Source: a cf. Phormidesmis sp. LEGE 11477
Lineage (GTDB): Bacteria; Cyanobacteriota; Cyanobacteriia; Phormidesmidales; Phormidesmidaceae
Reading direction: 5' to 3'
DNA length: 48,503 bases
Assembly: GCF_015207105.1 (NCBI RefSeq)
Contig: NZ_JADEXO010000039.1
Location: 1 to 48,503 of the forward strand
Shown: positions 7,802 to 17,468 of the stretch, piece after piece
Layout of the letters: each line of letters starts with the position of its first letter
Position numbering within the stretch: position 1 is the first letter of the stretch
Made by a program: the position numbers and the translations under genes
The notes under the pieces: model-generated
Seen by the model: only the letters and a program-made list of their open reading frames with translations
Told to the model about the DNA's origin: nothing
Databases searched by the model: none

Positions 7802-8650
7802 ATGTCGCTAAAGATTCTCCAAGTAGATGCGTTTACCAATCGACCTTTTGCGGGTAATCCGGCGGCTGTATGCGTGATGGATACGCCGATAGAAGCGGAC
7901 TTGATGCAGGCGATCGCAGCCGAAATGAATCTCTCTGAAACGGCTTTTCTCTGGCCGTTAGAAGGAGCAACAGAAGGCGGCTACAGCCTGCGGTGGTTCA
8001 CCCCAGCAACAGAAGTCGATCTGTGTGGTCATGCGACGCTTGCTAGTGCTCATGTGCTGTGGAGTGAAGGCTATCTAAAGCCGGAAGAGACGGCTCGTTT
8101 TAGTACCAAAAGCGGCTGGCTGAGCGCCGCAAAGAAAGAAGATTGGATTGAACTAGACTTTCCAGCCCAGCCCGTGACCGTCACCTCATATGTTGCGCCA
8201 GCGCTGATCAAATCGCTTTGCTGTGGCGGCAATATCCGCACGGTTGCCAAAAACGAGGTCAACTATCTGATCGAACTTCAGTCCGAGACAGTATTGCGAT
8301 CGCTAGAACCGGACTTCGCCCAGATCAAGAAACTGCCCCTCCACGGCATTATTGTCACAGCGCCTGCCGATAGCGACGAGTACGATTTTGTCAGTCGCTA
8401 TTTTGCGCCCGCTGTCGGCATCAACGAAGATCCGGTGACCGGCTCTGCCCACACTTCACTCGCCCCCTACTGGCAAGAGAAACTAGGGAAATCTAATATG
8501 CTCGCTCAGCAGCTGTCAGCCAGAGGCGGTATTATTCGCGTGCATTGCAAGCTACCCAATAGCAACACGGCACCCACCGATAGCGAGAATCGAATCCTCA
8601 TTAGCGGCCAGGCTATCACTATATTGCAAGGAGATTTGATGATACGGTAG
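7802..8650 (+). CDS. PhzF family isomerase/epimerase
   Basis: A 282-residue member of the PhzF/diaminopimelate-epimerase fold. FTNRPFAGNPAAV stands near the N-terminus, and NLSETAFL carries the glutamate equivalent to the catalytic Glu45 of PhzF. VDLCGHATLASAHVL and GINEDPVTGSAHTSLAPYW are the remaining signatures. Family members catalyse isomerisation of small metabolites; most are not in phenazine pathways, and no other phenazine genes are present here. The ATG at 7802 has an upstream AGGA; a longer frame from 7778 starts with TTG and lacks homology. It follows the exporter gene on the same strand, which would fit a metabolite-handling pair. Confidence 0.9.
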   Translation: MSLKILQVDAFTNRPFAGNPAAVCVMDTPIEADLMQAIAAEMNLSETAFLWPLEGATEGGYSLRWFTPATEVDLCGHATLASAHVLWSEGYLKPEETARFSTKSGWLSAAKKEDWIELDFPAQPVTVTSYVAPALIKSLCCGGNIRTVAKNEVNYLIELQSETVLRSLEPDFAQIKKLPLHGIIVTAPADSDEYDFVSRYFAPAVGINEDPVTGSAHTSLAPYWQEKLGKSNMLAQQLSARGGIIRVHCKLPNSNTAPTDSENRILISGQAITILQGDLMIR

Positions 8651-8659
8651 CGGCGAAGA

Positions 8660-9082
8660 TCACGATATCACACCCAACTGCTTCATCAGGGCCAGCAGAT
8701 TACAGTCATACCACCATTCTGAAATCCTGCCGCCTGTAATTTTCAGCATTGTGAAGTCACTGATCTCAGCGACCTTTCCTGTCGGGGGAATGCCTAGAAA
8801 CTCTCCAGTATGTGTTCCCCTCAGCACTGTGCGATACACGACCTTATCATCCTCGGCAACAACACTTTCTAAGGTGTGTTCAATGTTTGGAAAACCTTCA
8901 AACAAGGCTGAATTAAAGATTTTATTATCACCTAGTCCGACAATGGGCTCTGGCTCACTATTAAAGTGATAGGTGACGTCAGGAGTCATCAACTCGTCCC
9001 AAACGGTCTGCCACCCTAGACAAGTTCCCCATCCCTGGTTCATAAAGCGAAGGGCGATCGCCTTGTTTTGTTCTACAGACAT
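8660..9082 (-). CDS. SnoaL-like ester cyclase family protein
   Basis: A 140-residue protein of the SnoaL/NTF2-like fold. Features are the N-terminal NKAIALRFMNQGWG, DELMTPDVTYHF, the fold marker RGTHTGEFLGIPPTGK at about residues 88-103, and ISEWWYDCNLLALMKQLG at the end. The family includes polyketide cyclases and many proteins of unknown substrate; enzymatic activity cannot be assigned here. It converges on the phzF-like gene with only nine bases between the two stop codons. The AraC-type regulator gene lies 100 bp upstream on the same strand. Confidence 0.85.
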   Translation of the reverse strand: MSVEQNKAIALRFMNQGWGTCLGWQTVWDELMTPDVTYHFNSEPEPIVGLGDNKIFNSALFEGFPNIEHTLESVVAEDDKVVYRTVLRGTHTGEFLGIPPTGKVAEISDFTMLKITGGRISEWWYDCNLLALMKQLGVIS

Positions 9083-9182
9083 AGCAATTATGTTCCTAAA
9101 GACTTTTCTCTACAGCCATCAGTATCGAAAATTTAGCTGGCTATTGTCTTCTAAGAAACAGGGCTATTTTTCAACGTTCTTG

Positions 9183-10067
9183 CTACTGACGCAAAAATGC
9201 TGTAGGCGTGAGACCAACAAGGCGCTTAAAGTGATAGTTGAGATGACTCTGGCTAGAAAAGCCTACCAGGTGAGAGATCTCTGCGATGGTAAACCTCCTG
9301 GTAAGAAGCAGTGCCTTAGTGCGCTTTACGCGACAGCGAATGTGATATTGATGAGGGGCAATACCTGTAGAGCGCTTGAATGAGCGGGCAAAGTGAGACG
9401 GGCTGAGCCGAACGATGTTTGATAGTTCTGCTAGGCTCAAGTCTTGATCTAGGTTGTCGTTGATATAATCAGTCACTTGTTTTAGCTGACGGGATGAGAG
9501 CTGGCCTACTTTTTGATGAGGGCATAGCCCACGACTAGAATATTTGTACACTAGGTGGGTGGCCAAGGCTGTGGCTAGGGTGTCAGCGTATAGCTTGCTG
9601 CCAGCCGACTGAGTTACAAGAACATCTTGCAAGGCGATCGCGATCTGAAAAACCACCGGATCATGAGGAATTGATTGTGGCAGCAGCTCAATCGACTCTT
9701 GCTGATAGAGGGTTGAGCCAATTTCATTAAGCAGCATTGGTTCAAGATAGAGCTGTAGGAATTTAGCGTCTTGATGCCACTGAAACGTTTGCCAAAGATG
9801 AGCAGGATAGATGCTGATGTCACCTGCGACCGAATTCCCTATCTCTGACTTGCCGTCTATGGTTTGTTCTAGTGTGACAGGCTCACCCGCATTAATGCAA
9901 ACAATATGGTAAGGAGCAACATGCTCTGGAATACAGTAGGGTGGCTGCTCGAAAAGCGCCAGCTGAATACTATCCCAATTAGCTTGTGCGCTACACAGGC
10001 TGGGTGGGTGTGGTAGATCAAATAGGCTTTCTGTCAGTGTGCTTGGCGTGTGTTCAGACGAGGTCAT
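9183..10067 (-). CDS. AraC family transcriptional regulator
   Basis: A 294-residue protein with an N-terminal sensing domain (about 1-185) and a C-terminal AraC/XylS DNA-binding domain with two helix-turn-helix motifs. The first HTH is LSLAELSNIVRLSPSHFARS, followed by FKRSTGIAPHQYHIRCRVKR. The second is FTIAEISHLVGFSSQSHLNY with HFKRLVGLTPTAFLRQ at the very end. The N-terminal domain looks cupin-like and has no recognisable ligand site. It is upstream of the SnoaL-like gene on the same strand and divergent from the ATP-grasp operon; the 158 bp between them would hold both promoters. Confidence 0.9.
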   Translation of the reverse strand: MTSSEHTPSTLTESLFDLPHPPSLCSAQANWDSIQLALFEQPPYCIPEHVAPYHIVCINAGEPVTLEQTIDGKSEIGNSVAGDISIYPAHLWQTFQWHQDAKFLQLYLEPMLLNEIGSTLYQQESIELLPQSIPHDPVVFQIAIALQDVLVTQSAGSKLYADTLATALATHLVYKYSSRGLCPHQKVGQLSSRQLKQVTDYINDNLDQDLSLAELSNIVRLSPSHFARSFKRSTGIAPHQYHIRCRVKRTKALLLTRRFTIAEISHLVGFSSQSHLNYHFKRLVGLTPTAFLRQ

Positions 10068-10225
10068 ACTAAGTCTGTCAGCGACGAAAAGAGGACACTA
10101 TAAGGAATATATTGTAAGACACACAGCATACCTGCAACCTCAAGTCCGTTTCAAGATATACATATTTGCGGGTCAAGACGCGATAGATGTAGAGTTACTA
10201 ATTCGCGGTCTGTAGCTACACTGCC

Positions 10226-11668
10226 ATGTCTTTCAAAGCGTATGATCCTGGTGACTTTTACGATGAGCTCTTCACAGCGACTGGTGCGCCGCGCAGTGCA
10301 GCGGCGTTGCTGATTGAACGCATTGAGTCTGTGCCCATAGACAGCCTGATTTTGCGCCAGCAGGCCGCCCAAAATACGCTTTTTAAGATGGGTGTGACGT
10401 TCAATGTATATGGCGATGAGCAAGGAGCCGAAAAGGTTTTCCCCTTTGATGTGGTGCCTCGTATTATCACCGGAAAAGATTGGAACTGGCTAGAAGAGGG
10501 ATTGCAGCAGCGAATTACTGCGCTCAATTGTTTTCTAGATGATATTTATAACGATCAAAGAATTATTAAAGACGGTGTGATTCCAAGAGAGACGGTTGAA
10601 TCGGCGTCTGGATTTTTGCCCCCCTGTATGGGACTAAAGCCGCCTGGCGGGGTGTGGTGTCATATTACGGGAACCGATCTGGTGCGCGATCGTCAGGGCA
10701 GCTGGTATGTGTTAGAAGATAACCTTCGCTGTCCGTCGGGTGTCTCGTACGTGCTCGAAAATCGGACGGTGATGAAAAGCTCATTCCCTAGCCTGTTTGA
10801 AGCGCTAGATATCAAAGCGGTTGACGACTATCCTTCACAGCTACTCGGCACCCTAAGAGCGCTCGCACCTGACTACATCAGCAATCCAACTGTTGTTTTA
10901 CTAACGCCGGGCTCGTTTAACTCAGCCTATTTCGAGCATTCTTTCCTGGCTCAGCAGATGGGCATCACCCTAGTCGAAGGGCCTGATCTAGTCGTAGATG
11001 ACGGCTATGTCAAAATGCGGACGACCAGAGGGCTGTGCAAAGTAGACGTGATCTATCGCCGCATTGACGACGACTTTATCGATCCTCAGGTGTTTCGTCC
11101 TGATTCTATGCTGGGCGTGCCAGGATTGATGGAGGTGTATCGAAAAGGCAGAGTGGCGATCGCCAACGCCCCCGGTACGGGCATTGCCGACGACAAGCTC
11201 GTCTATGCCTATGTTCCGCAGATGATTAAGTACTATCTGAATGAAGAACAGATTATTCCAAACGTGCCCACCTACTTTTGTGAAGATCAAAAGCAACAGT
11301 CGCACGTTCTGGCCAATCTAGATTCTTTGGTGGTAAAAGCAACAGATGCCTCTGGTGGCTACGGTATGCTGATTGGCCCCCAGTCTTCTAAAGAAGAACA
11401 GCAGCAGTTCGCTCATAAGATCAAGAACAATCCGAGAGGATATATCGCTCAGCCGACGCTGTGCCTCTCTAGAGTGCCGACTTTGATCAATCAGTCATTT
11501 CAGGGGCGGCATGTCGATTTGCGCCCCTTTATTCTGTACGGTAAAGGCAGCGTTCCTTATGTAAATCCGGGCGGACTGACTAGAGTCGCGCTACGGGAAG
11601 GCTCGCTGGTGGTGAATTCATCGCAGGGCGGCGGTAGTAAAGATACTTGGGTCATGAATCAGGAGTGA
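10226..11668 (+). CDS. Circularly permuted ATP-grasp protein (DUF404/DUF407)
   Basis: A 480-residue enzyme of the circularly permuted type 2 ATP-grasp family, predicted to form carboxylate-amine (peptide-like) bonds using ATP. Visible signatures are FDVVPRII (about 73-80), WVLEDNLRCPSGVSYVLENR-type sequence starting with WYVLEDN at about 160, VVLLTPG with NSAYFEH at about 225, VDVIYRRIDDDFIDP, VVKATDASGGYGM, and RPFILYG near the C-terminus. It is the first gene of a three-gene operon with only 6 bp before the alpha-E gene; the GGAG for the next gene overlaps this stop codon. The ATP-grasp, alpha-E and transglutaminase association is established (Iyer and colleagues); the product is unknown. 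Confidence 0.9.
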   Translation: MSFKAYDPGDFYDELFTATGAPRSAAALLIERIESVPIDSLILRQQAAQNTLFKMGVTFNVYGDEQGAEKVFPFDVVPRIITGKDWNWLEEGLQQRITALNCFLDDIYNDQRIIKDGVIPRETVESASGFLPPCMGLKPPGGVWCHITGTDLVRDRQGSWYVLEDNLRCPSGVSYVLENRTVMKSSFPSLFEALDIKAVDDYPSQLLGTLRALAPDYISNPTVVLLTPGSFNSAYFEHSFLAQQMGITLVEGPDLVVDDGYVKMRTTRGLCKVDVIYRRIDDDFIDPQVFRPDSMLGVPGLMEVYRKGRVAIANAPGTGIADDKLVYAYVPQMIKYYLNEEQIIPNVPTYFCEDQKQQSHVLANLDSLVVKATDASGGYGMLIGPQSSKEEQQQFAHKIKNNPRGYIAQPTLCLSRVPTLINQSFQGRHVDLRPFILYGKGSVPYVNPGGLTRVALREGSLVVNSSQGGGSKDTWVMNQE

Positions 11669-11674
11669 ATAATT

Positions 11675-12775
11675 ATGCTAAGCCGGGTCGCAGATTCTAT
11701 TTATTGGCTTAATCGCTATATCGAGCGGGCTGAAAACGTTGCTCGCTTCGTTGAGGTGAATCTCAACCTATTGATGGATAATCCAGTGGGCGTGACGCAG
11801 CAATGGGAGCCTTTAATCGCGGTGACAGGCGATCGCACGCTCTTTCAAGAACGCTACGGCGAGACAACTTCGACCCACGTTCTCAACTTTCTGACGTTTG
11901 ATACCCAATCGCCAAACTCAATTATCTCTTGCGTCCGGTCGGCCAGAGAAAATGCTAGATCGGTACGCGAAACCATCTCATCAGAAATGTGGCAGCAGAT
12001 CAACACTTTCTATCTGATGGTTGAGGACGCTGCCAAGAACAGACCTGAAGATATTCGCGAGATTCATAATTTCTACGAAGATGTTAAGCTGGCTAGCCAC
12101 CGCTTTGTTGGGGTGATGAATGCCACTTCGTCCTGGAATGAAAGCTGGCACTTTGGCCGACTAGGCCGACTGTTAGAGCGAGCTGATAAAACTAGCCGAA
12201 TTCTAGATGTGAAATACTTTTTACTGCTGCCTTCTGTAAAAGCAGTCGGTTCACCGTTGGACAATTTGCAGTGGATTTCGCTGCTAAAGTCGGCAAGCGC
12301 TTATGAGATGTATCGCAAAGTAGAACAGGAGCTAACGCCTGCTAACGTAGCTCGTTTTCTAATCTTTAATCCTCAGTTTCCCCGCTCAATCAAGTTCTGC
12401 TTGCGGCACGCGGAGAGATCTTTAGAAAGCATTATCGGGCCGAGTTCAGATATCTCTTTTTCTAGTCAAAGAGAATTAGGTAAGCTAAGAGCCGAGATTG
12501 AGTATGTCACCTTTGAAGAGATCTTCTCGCTAGGACTGCATGAGTTTCTAGATGGACTGCAATTGAGATTAAATCAGGTCGGCGATCGCGTCCACGCAGA
12601 CTTTATTGCTGTTCCACCTTCTGTTCAACAATCTTCTGATGGGGGCAGCTCTGATACAACACAACCAGAAAATTCTAGTCAAATGAATCAAGCGACTTCA
12701 CCTGTTCTTCGCCAATCAAACGGCCAAATAGCTAACCAGACAGCTAGTCAGCTTACCGCCACCGCCGCAGAGTAG
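11675..12775 (+). CDS. Alpha-E domain protein (DUF403)
   Basis: A 366-residue all-helical alpha-E protein. The family opening MLSRVADSIYWLNRYIERAENVAR is present (start with MLSRVADSIYWLNRYIERAE), then SARENARSVRETISSEMWQQ at about 89-108, HFGRLGRLLERADKTSRILD at about 155-174, and FLIFNPQFPRSIKFCL near 230. The last 45 residues are a serine/glutamine-rich, disordered tail. Function is unknown; by constant gene association it works with the ATP-grasp ligase and the transglutaminase-like protein that flank it, six bases away on each side. A GGAG sits five bases upstream of the stop of the previous gene and serves this ATG. Confidence 0.9.
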   Translation: MLSRVADSIYWLNRYIERAENVARFVEVNLNLLMDNPVGVTQQWEPLIAVTGDRTLFQERYGETTSTHVLNFLTFDTQSPNSIISCVRSARENARSVRETISSEMWQQINTFYLMVEDAAKNRPEDIREIHNFYEDVKLASHRFVGVMNATSSWNESWHFGRLGRLLERADKTSRILDVKYFLLLPSVKAVGSPLDNLQWISLLKSASAYEMYRKVEQELTPANVARFLIFNPQFPRSIKFCLRHAERSLESIIGPSSDISFSSQRELGKLRAEIEYVTFEEIFSLGLHEFLDGLQLRLNQVGDRVHADFIAVPPSVQQSSDGGSSDTTQPENSSQMNQATSPVLRQSNGQIANQTASQLTATAAE

Positions 12776-12781
12776 TCTTCT

Positions 12782-13687
12782 ATGCGCTATCAAATTACTC
12801 ATACCACTCACTACCAGTACAGCAGCGCGGTTAGCCTTAATCATCACATTCTTAGACTTTGCCCTCGCAGTGACGGAACTCAATGGCTACGTCAGTTCGA
12901 TCTCACCATCGACCCAGCCCCTAGTCACCAAACTTACTTTCTAGACATTCACGGTAATACCTGCTTGCGCGTCGCCTTTGATATGCCTATTACAAATTGG
13001 AAAATCCAAACGACTAGCGAAGTGAGTACAACCAGAGAAAATCCTTTTGACTACCTAGCTGAGCCCTGGGCGGTGCAGTTTCCGCTCGACTATCCTAGCT
13101 CGCTGGCGCTACAGCTACAGCCCTATTTGGCTAGACCGATGGGAGCAGGCGTGGGGGATGCGATCGCGCCCGAAGTCATTCAGCTAGCTCAATCTATTCG
13201 TCAGGAAGTCGGCGATAATATCGGCTATTTTCTCACTCGTCTAGCGCAGCAAATTCCCAGCCAGTGCAGCTATCAGCAGCGCCTAGAGGGCATGCCCTAC
13301 CCGGCGGCGCTCACGCTGCAAAAGCAAGTAGGCACCTGCCGAGACTTTACCGTGCTGTTCATGGCAGTTTGTCAGGCAGTGGGATTGGCCGCTAGGTTTG
13401 TCAGTGGCTACCAAGAAGGTGATTTGGAAAAATCAGGAGAGAAATCAAGCGCAGAAGATCTATCACATGACCTACATGCGTGGGCGGAAGTGTACGTGCC
13501 GGGGGGCGGCTGGCGAGGATTCGATCCAACTTTGGGGCTAGCGGTGAGCGATCGGCATATTGCGATCGCTGCTGCTGTCGATCCAGAGCAAGCTGCCCCA
13601 GTTTCCGGCAGTTTAAATCAAGGAGAAAGTACAAGACAGTTAGTAGAAACAACCCTTGATACCAATATCTGTCTGAGGCCAAGCTAA
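12782..13687 (+). CDS. Transglutaminase-like cysteine peptidase family protein
   Basis: A 301-residue protein with an N-terminal bacterial transglutaminase-associated beta domain (YQITHTTHYQYSSAVSLNHH) and a C-terminal transglutaminase-like domain. The catalytic triad is intact: Cys186 in VGTCRDFT, His232 in DLHAWAEV and Asp248 in RGFDPTLG. No signal peptide is visible, so it acts in the cytoplasm. It may cleave or transfer the amide bonds made by the ATP-grasp partner. It closes the operon that starts at 10226. A HIP1 site lies near its 3' end. Confidence 0.9.
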   Translation: MRYQITHTTHYQYSSAVSLNHHILRLCPRSDGTQWLRQFDLTIDPAPSHQTYFLDIHGNTCLRVAFDMPITNWKIQTTSEVSTTRENPFDYLAEPWAVQFPLDYPSSLALQLQPYLARPMGAGVGDAIAPEVIQLAQSIRQEVGDNIGYFLTRLAQQIPSQCSYQQRLEGMPYPAALTLQKQVGTCRDFTVLFMAVCQAVGLAARFVSGYQEGDLEKSGEKSSAEDLSHDLHAWAEVYVPGGGWRGFDPTLGLAVSDRHIAIAAAVDPEQAAPVSGSLNQGESTRQLVETTLDTNICLRPS

Positions 13688-13740
13688 CGGTTTCACTCAA
13701 TCGCCCGCTGCCTCACCCGTTGACTCGCATTCGGAGCCCT

Positions 13741-14196
13741 TTAGTCCGGCTCGTGAACAACCATGACAGAACAGGTCGCATGATGGACGACATAGTTGCT
13801 GACGCTGCCTAAGAGCATTTCACTCAGACCCTTGCGACCGTGACTGCCAACAACAATCAAATCCGCTTGCCAAGCGCTACCCAGTTTGCAAATCACCCGC
13901 CCCGCAGACCCCAACTCCTGAGCAAATTCAGTAGATATTCCGGCAGCTTTGGCCTTTTCTGCAAAGTCCTCTAGCAGTTTGAGGCCGTCCGTTTTTAGCT
14001 GGCCGTATTGTTCTTGATATTCTCTCCAATCCACATCGGTGTAAGGAGAGAACATCAGGCTGTCATCTCTTTCTAGCGCTAAAACATTCAGCAGCTTTAG
14101 TTCTGACTGCGTGGCCTGTGCCAAGCTGACTGCTTGCTCGAAGACGCTCTGACAGGTATCGCCGTAGTCCAGTGCAGTCAAAATCTTTTGGATCAT
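13741..14196 (-). CDS. Universal stress protein (UspA family)
   Basis: A 151-residue cytosolic UspA-fold protein. It begins IQKILTALDYGDTCQSVFEQAVSLA and ends with the ATP-binding signature GSHGRKGLSEMLLGSVSNYV followed by CSVMVVHEP, the G-2x-G-9x-G-S/T pattern of nucleotide-binding members. The mid region (about 40-85) is charged and helical. It lies 87 bp downstream of the P-type ATPase gene on the same strand and is probably cotranscribed with it. That pairing suggests a role in salt or stress response, which is inference. Confidence 0.9.
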   Translation of the reverse strand: MIQKILTALDYGDTCQSVFEQAVSLAQATQSELKLLNVLALERDDSLMFSPYTDVDWREYQEQYGQLKTDGLKLLEDFAEKAKAAGISTEFAQELGSAGRVICKLGSAWQADLIVVGSHGRKGLSEMLLGSVSNYVVHHATCSVMVVHEPD

Positions 14197-14283
14197 CTCA
14201 CTTATTCCCTCTAGAATCTACTTTCAATAAAACTCAGGAGCTGCGTTCAACAAGATTCACTGAGCGGCACCCATCGAAAAACC

Positions 14284-17046
14284 CTATCGACTAGACGAGA
14301 GCGTTTGATGCTGTGGATCTACTCGATTGACAAAGATGGCAAAGGGCAGCATCGGCAGCATCGGCAATAGACAAATTAACCACTGCGCCCAGCTTAAAGG
14401 CGCTGTTTCAAACAGCGTATTCATCAAAGACCACTGGCTGAAGATTACTTGCAAGGCGATCGCACCCCCAATACCCAAGAGCAGAAAAGGCGCATTAGTT
14501 ATCGAGACAGAGCGATCGCGCAGCCACGCCAGCAAATTAGCACCTAGCTGGCTAATACTTAATAGATAAACAATTCGAGCCGCGACCAAAGCTTGAATTG
14601 CCATCGTCCGGGCAACAACAACATCGTCAAAGGTGATTTTTGCCCACTCGAACATGCCAAAGATCAAAATCCAGTTAAACAAAGACACCAGCAGAATACG
14701 CTTGAGTAGTAACCCGGTAATCAGCGGTTCTTGCGGGTTTCGTGGCGGCTGTTGCATCGAATACTTTGACTTTGGCTCAAACGCTAGCGGCACCGTCATC
14801 GTCAGGGAATTAATCATGTTTAGCCAGAGGACTTGCAGCGATAGAATCGGCAACGCTCTAGCCAAGAGCACGCTGATTAAAATAGTCATCGACTCACCGC
14901 CGTTAACTGGCAGCAGAAACGCGATCGCCTTCCGCAGATTTCGATAGACCGTTCGCCCTTCTTCGACTGCCGCCTCGATAGAGGCAAAGTTGTCGTCGGT
15001 CAAAAGCATATCTGCCGCTTCTCTAGCCACTTCGGTGCCGCCTTTGCCCATCGCGATGCCGATATCTGCCTGCTTGAGAGCCGGGGCGTCATTCACTCCG
15101 TCCCCCGTCATCGCCACAATCTCTCCCTGTGATTGGAGCGCCTCGACTAGTCTCAGCTTTTGGGCGGGGGCGACCCTCGCAAAAACGTCGCCCGCTTCGA
15201 CTGTTCTAGCTAGCTCATCGTCTGGCATGGGCACTAGGGCACGTCCTTCAAAAGCCAGCACCTCATTAGTTTGTTGAATATTCATCCGTTGGGCAATGGC
15301 CCGAGCCGTTGAAATATGATCGCCTGTGATCATCTTGATGCGGATACCCGCGTTGCGACAGGCTTGAACAGCTGCGATCGCCTCTGGTCGCGGCGGATCA
15401 ATCATGCCCTGCAAGCCCAAAAACACCAGATCTGTTTCAATATCTTCATGCTCGATTGCATGCACGTGAGCGCCTACTTGCTTGTAAGCAAACGCTAAAA
15501 CTCTCAAAGCCTGCGCCGTCATTGCTTCAACCGCTTCAACAATCGACGACTGGTTCAGCGGAACAATGTCTCCTTGAGTATCTACCATCTGGCTACAGCG
15601 ACTCAAAATGGCTTCGACCGAGCCTTTGATATAGATCATCCGAGAATCGGCATCGTGCAGCGTCGCCATGTACTGATACTGAGACTCAAAGGGGATAGAG
15701 TCTAAGCGAGGATTGCGGGCAGTGAGCCCAGATTGGGTCAGCTCTGCCTTGACAGCCACCGCTAGCAAAGCACCTTCCGTCGGATCGCCCACTACAGACC
15801 ACTGCTCGTCTTCATGCTTGAGCTGAGCATCATTGCACAGCACCCCCGCCGTCAGACAAGTTTGCAGCGTCTTGGGCAAGTCGCCCTCGAACGAGTGCTC
15901 TAGATTGCCGTCCTTGCCATCTTTTAAAAGAACAATCTCTCCCTTGGGGCCGTAGCCGCTGCCGCTCACTCGGTAGTGCTGCTCGCCCGTATAAACTGCC
16001 TGCACGGTCATTTGATTTTCGGTCAGCGTGCCTGTCTTATCAGAACAAATCACGGTCGCACTGCCCAACGCCTCAACCGCAGGCAGCTTGCGAACAATGG
16101 CATTGCGCTGAGCCATCCGATTAACCCCAATTGCCAGAGTGATGGTAACTACCGCCGGTAAGCCTTCTGGAATGGCACTCACCGCCAGCGCCACCACCGC
16201 TTCAAACATATAGACCCAAGATTCGTCTTGCCCTAGCCCGATAGCAAAAGTCAGCGTCGCCACGGTCAAAATGGCATAGAGCAGCAGCCGACTGAACTTG
16301 GCAAACTTACGGGTCAGCGGCGTACTCAGATTGACACTATCTCCCATCGACTGCGAGATCTGACCGACTTCAGTAGCTTCCGCCGTCGCGACCACTACGC
16401 CCCGTCCCTGGCCAAATGTCACAAAACTACCGGCATAGGCCATATTTATCCGCTCTGCTAGCGGCGTATCAGCCGATAGGGGCGGCACAGACTTTTCAAC
16501 CGGCAGAGATTCTCCGGTCAGCGCTGACTCATCTACTTGCAAGCTGCGCGTTTTGAACAATCTCAAGTCAGCGGGCACTTTATCACCCGAACTCAGCAGC
16601 ACCACATCGCCGACAACTAAGTCTCGCGAGGGTACCTGCAGCGTTTGCCTATCGCGAAGAACAGTCGCTTCTGTGGTTACCGCCTTGGATAGGGAGGCGA
16701 TCGCATCTTCTGCTTTGGCTTCTTGCACATAGCCAATTACAGCATTGAGAACCGTCACTCCCCAAATGACGCCTGCATTCGTCCAAGATCCTAGAAAGGC
16801 TTTGACCGCGCCCGCCATCAACAAAATATAGAGCAGCGGCTGATGAAACTGCAGTAAGAATCGCCACCAGGCAGGCTTTCCGGGGATGACAGGCAGCTCA
16901 TTCCAACCGTCAGTTTCATAGCGCTTTGCGACCTTTTCTGCGCTCAAGCCGTTTTCTATATCACTATTCAGGCGCTCTACAATTTCAGTAACATCATCCT
17001 GAAACGGCAAGAACGGTAACTCGCGTTTTCCTTTGACTTCTGGCAT
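14284..17046 (-). CDS. P-type cation-transporting ATPase (type II, Ca2+/Na+-like)
   Basis: A 920-residue type II P-ATPase in the cytoplasmic membrane. The N-terminal cation ATPase domain is followed by the actuator motif DESALTGES (about 174). The fourth helix has PEGLPAVVTITLAIGVNRMA, and the phosphorylation site is DKTGTLT with Asp336. The hinge reads MTGDGVNDAPALKQADIGIAMG. The PEGLP ion-site sequence fits SERCA/PMCA and Na+/K+-like pumps. Six hydrophobic segments fill the last 270 residues, giving the usual ten. The transported ion cannot be fixed from sequence; cyanobacterial relatives are called PacL or Pma1. It is upstream of uspA on the same strand. Confidence 0.92.
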   Translation of the reverse strand: MPEVKGKRELPFLPFQDDVTEIVERLNSDIENGLSAEKVAKRYETDGWNELPVIPGKPAWWRFLLQFHQPLLYILLMAGAVKAFLGSWTNAGVIWGVTVLNAVIGYVQEAKAEDAIASLSKAVTTEATVLRDRQTLQVPSRDLVVGDVVLLSSGDKVPADLRLFKTRSLQVDESALTGESLPVEKSVPPLSADTPLAERINMAYAGSFVTFGQGRGVVVATAEATEVGQISQSMGDSVNLSTPLTRKFAKFSRLLLYAILTVATLTFAIGLGQDESWVYMFEAVVALAVSAIPEGLPAVVTITLAIGVNRMAQRNAIVRKLPAVEALGSATVICSDKTGTLTENQMTVQAVYTGEQHYRVSGSGYGPKGEIVLLKDGKDGNLEHSFEGDLPKTLQTCLTAGVLCNDAQLKHEDEQWSVVGDPTEGALLAVAVKAELTQSGLTARNPRLDSIPFESQYQYMATLHDADSRMIYIKGSVEAILSRCSQMVDTQGDIVPLNQSSIVEAVEAMTAQALRVLAFAYKQVGAHVHAIEHEDIETDLVFLGLQGMIDPPRPEAIAAVQACRNAGIRIKMITGDHISTARAIAQRMNIQQTNEVLAFEGRALVPMPDDELARTVEAGDVFARVAPAQKLRLVEALQSQGEIVAMTGDGVNDAPALKQADIGIAMGKGGTEVAREAADMLLTDDNFASIEAAVEEGRTVYRNLRKAIAFLLPVNGGESMTILISVLLARALPILSLQVLWLNMINSLTMTVPLAFEPKSKYSMQQPPRNPQEPLITGLLLKRILLVSLFNWILIFGMFEWAKITFDDVVVARTMAIQALVAARIVYLLSISQLGANLLAWLRDRSVSITNAPFLLLGIGGAIALQVIFSQWSLMNTLFETAPLSWAQWLICLLPMLPMLPFAIFVNRVDPQHQTLSSSR

Positions 17047-17468
17047 GGCAGAAAGCCTCTCGCTTACCTTCGTCAGATCGATGTTAGCAAACGTGAGAGA
17101 GACTCGTGCCTTACTTTTTTGTGTTCAAAGTTGTCATCCCTGATATCGCTCTATATCTCTCATAGAGTTTGTTGTTTTCAGGAATTTTCAGACGCAAAGA
17201 CAGCAGCAGTATACCAGTGAGTACTGTCAATGCTAGACATCGCATCTCACACAAGATAGCCTATACATGACACCTCAAAAATGCTATAACGCAGTCGTTA
17301 TAGCAGTTACAGCCATCAGCCCTTATGTGGATGAGACAGTACTAATCGTCGAACTAAAGATATCAGCCTTTATCCAACAGTTAAACCAATACACAATTAT
17401 TTCTATGATCAGCATTGGTTTGAAAATTTCAAGCTGAGCGGGCCTAGATTCGCTCAATCCGCTAGCCG
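17047..17468. other. Intergenic region with one perfect inverted repeat
   Basis: No credible gene is seen in these 422 bp between two minus-strand genes. GCTATAACG (17283-17291) and CGTTATAGC (17296-17304) form a perfect 9-bp palindrome with a 4-base spacer and no T-run after it, so it looks more like a protein-binding site than a terminator. The promoter of the ATPase gene should lie near 17050-17150. Confidence 0.4.

Noticed and set aside
8973-9383. A 136-codon plus-strand frame across the SnoaL/AraC gap
   Set aside because: It overlaps both minus-strand genes, has no family sequence and is best explained as their shadow.
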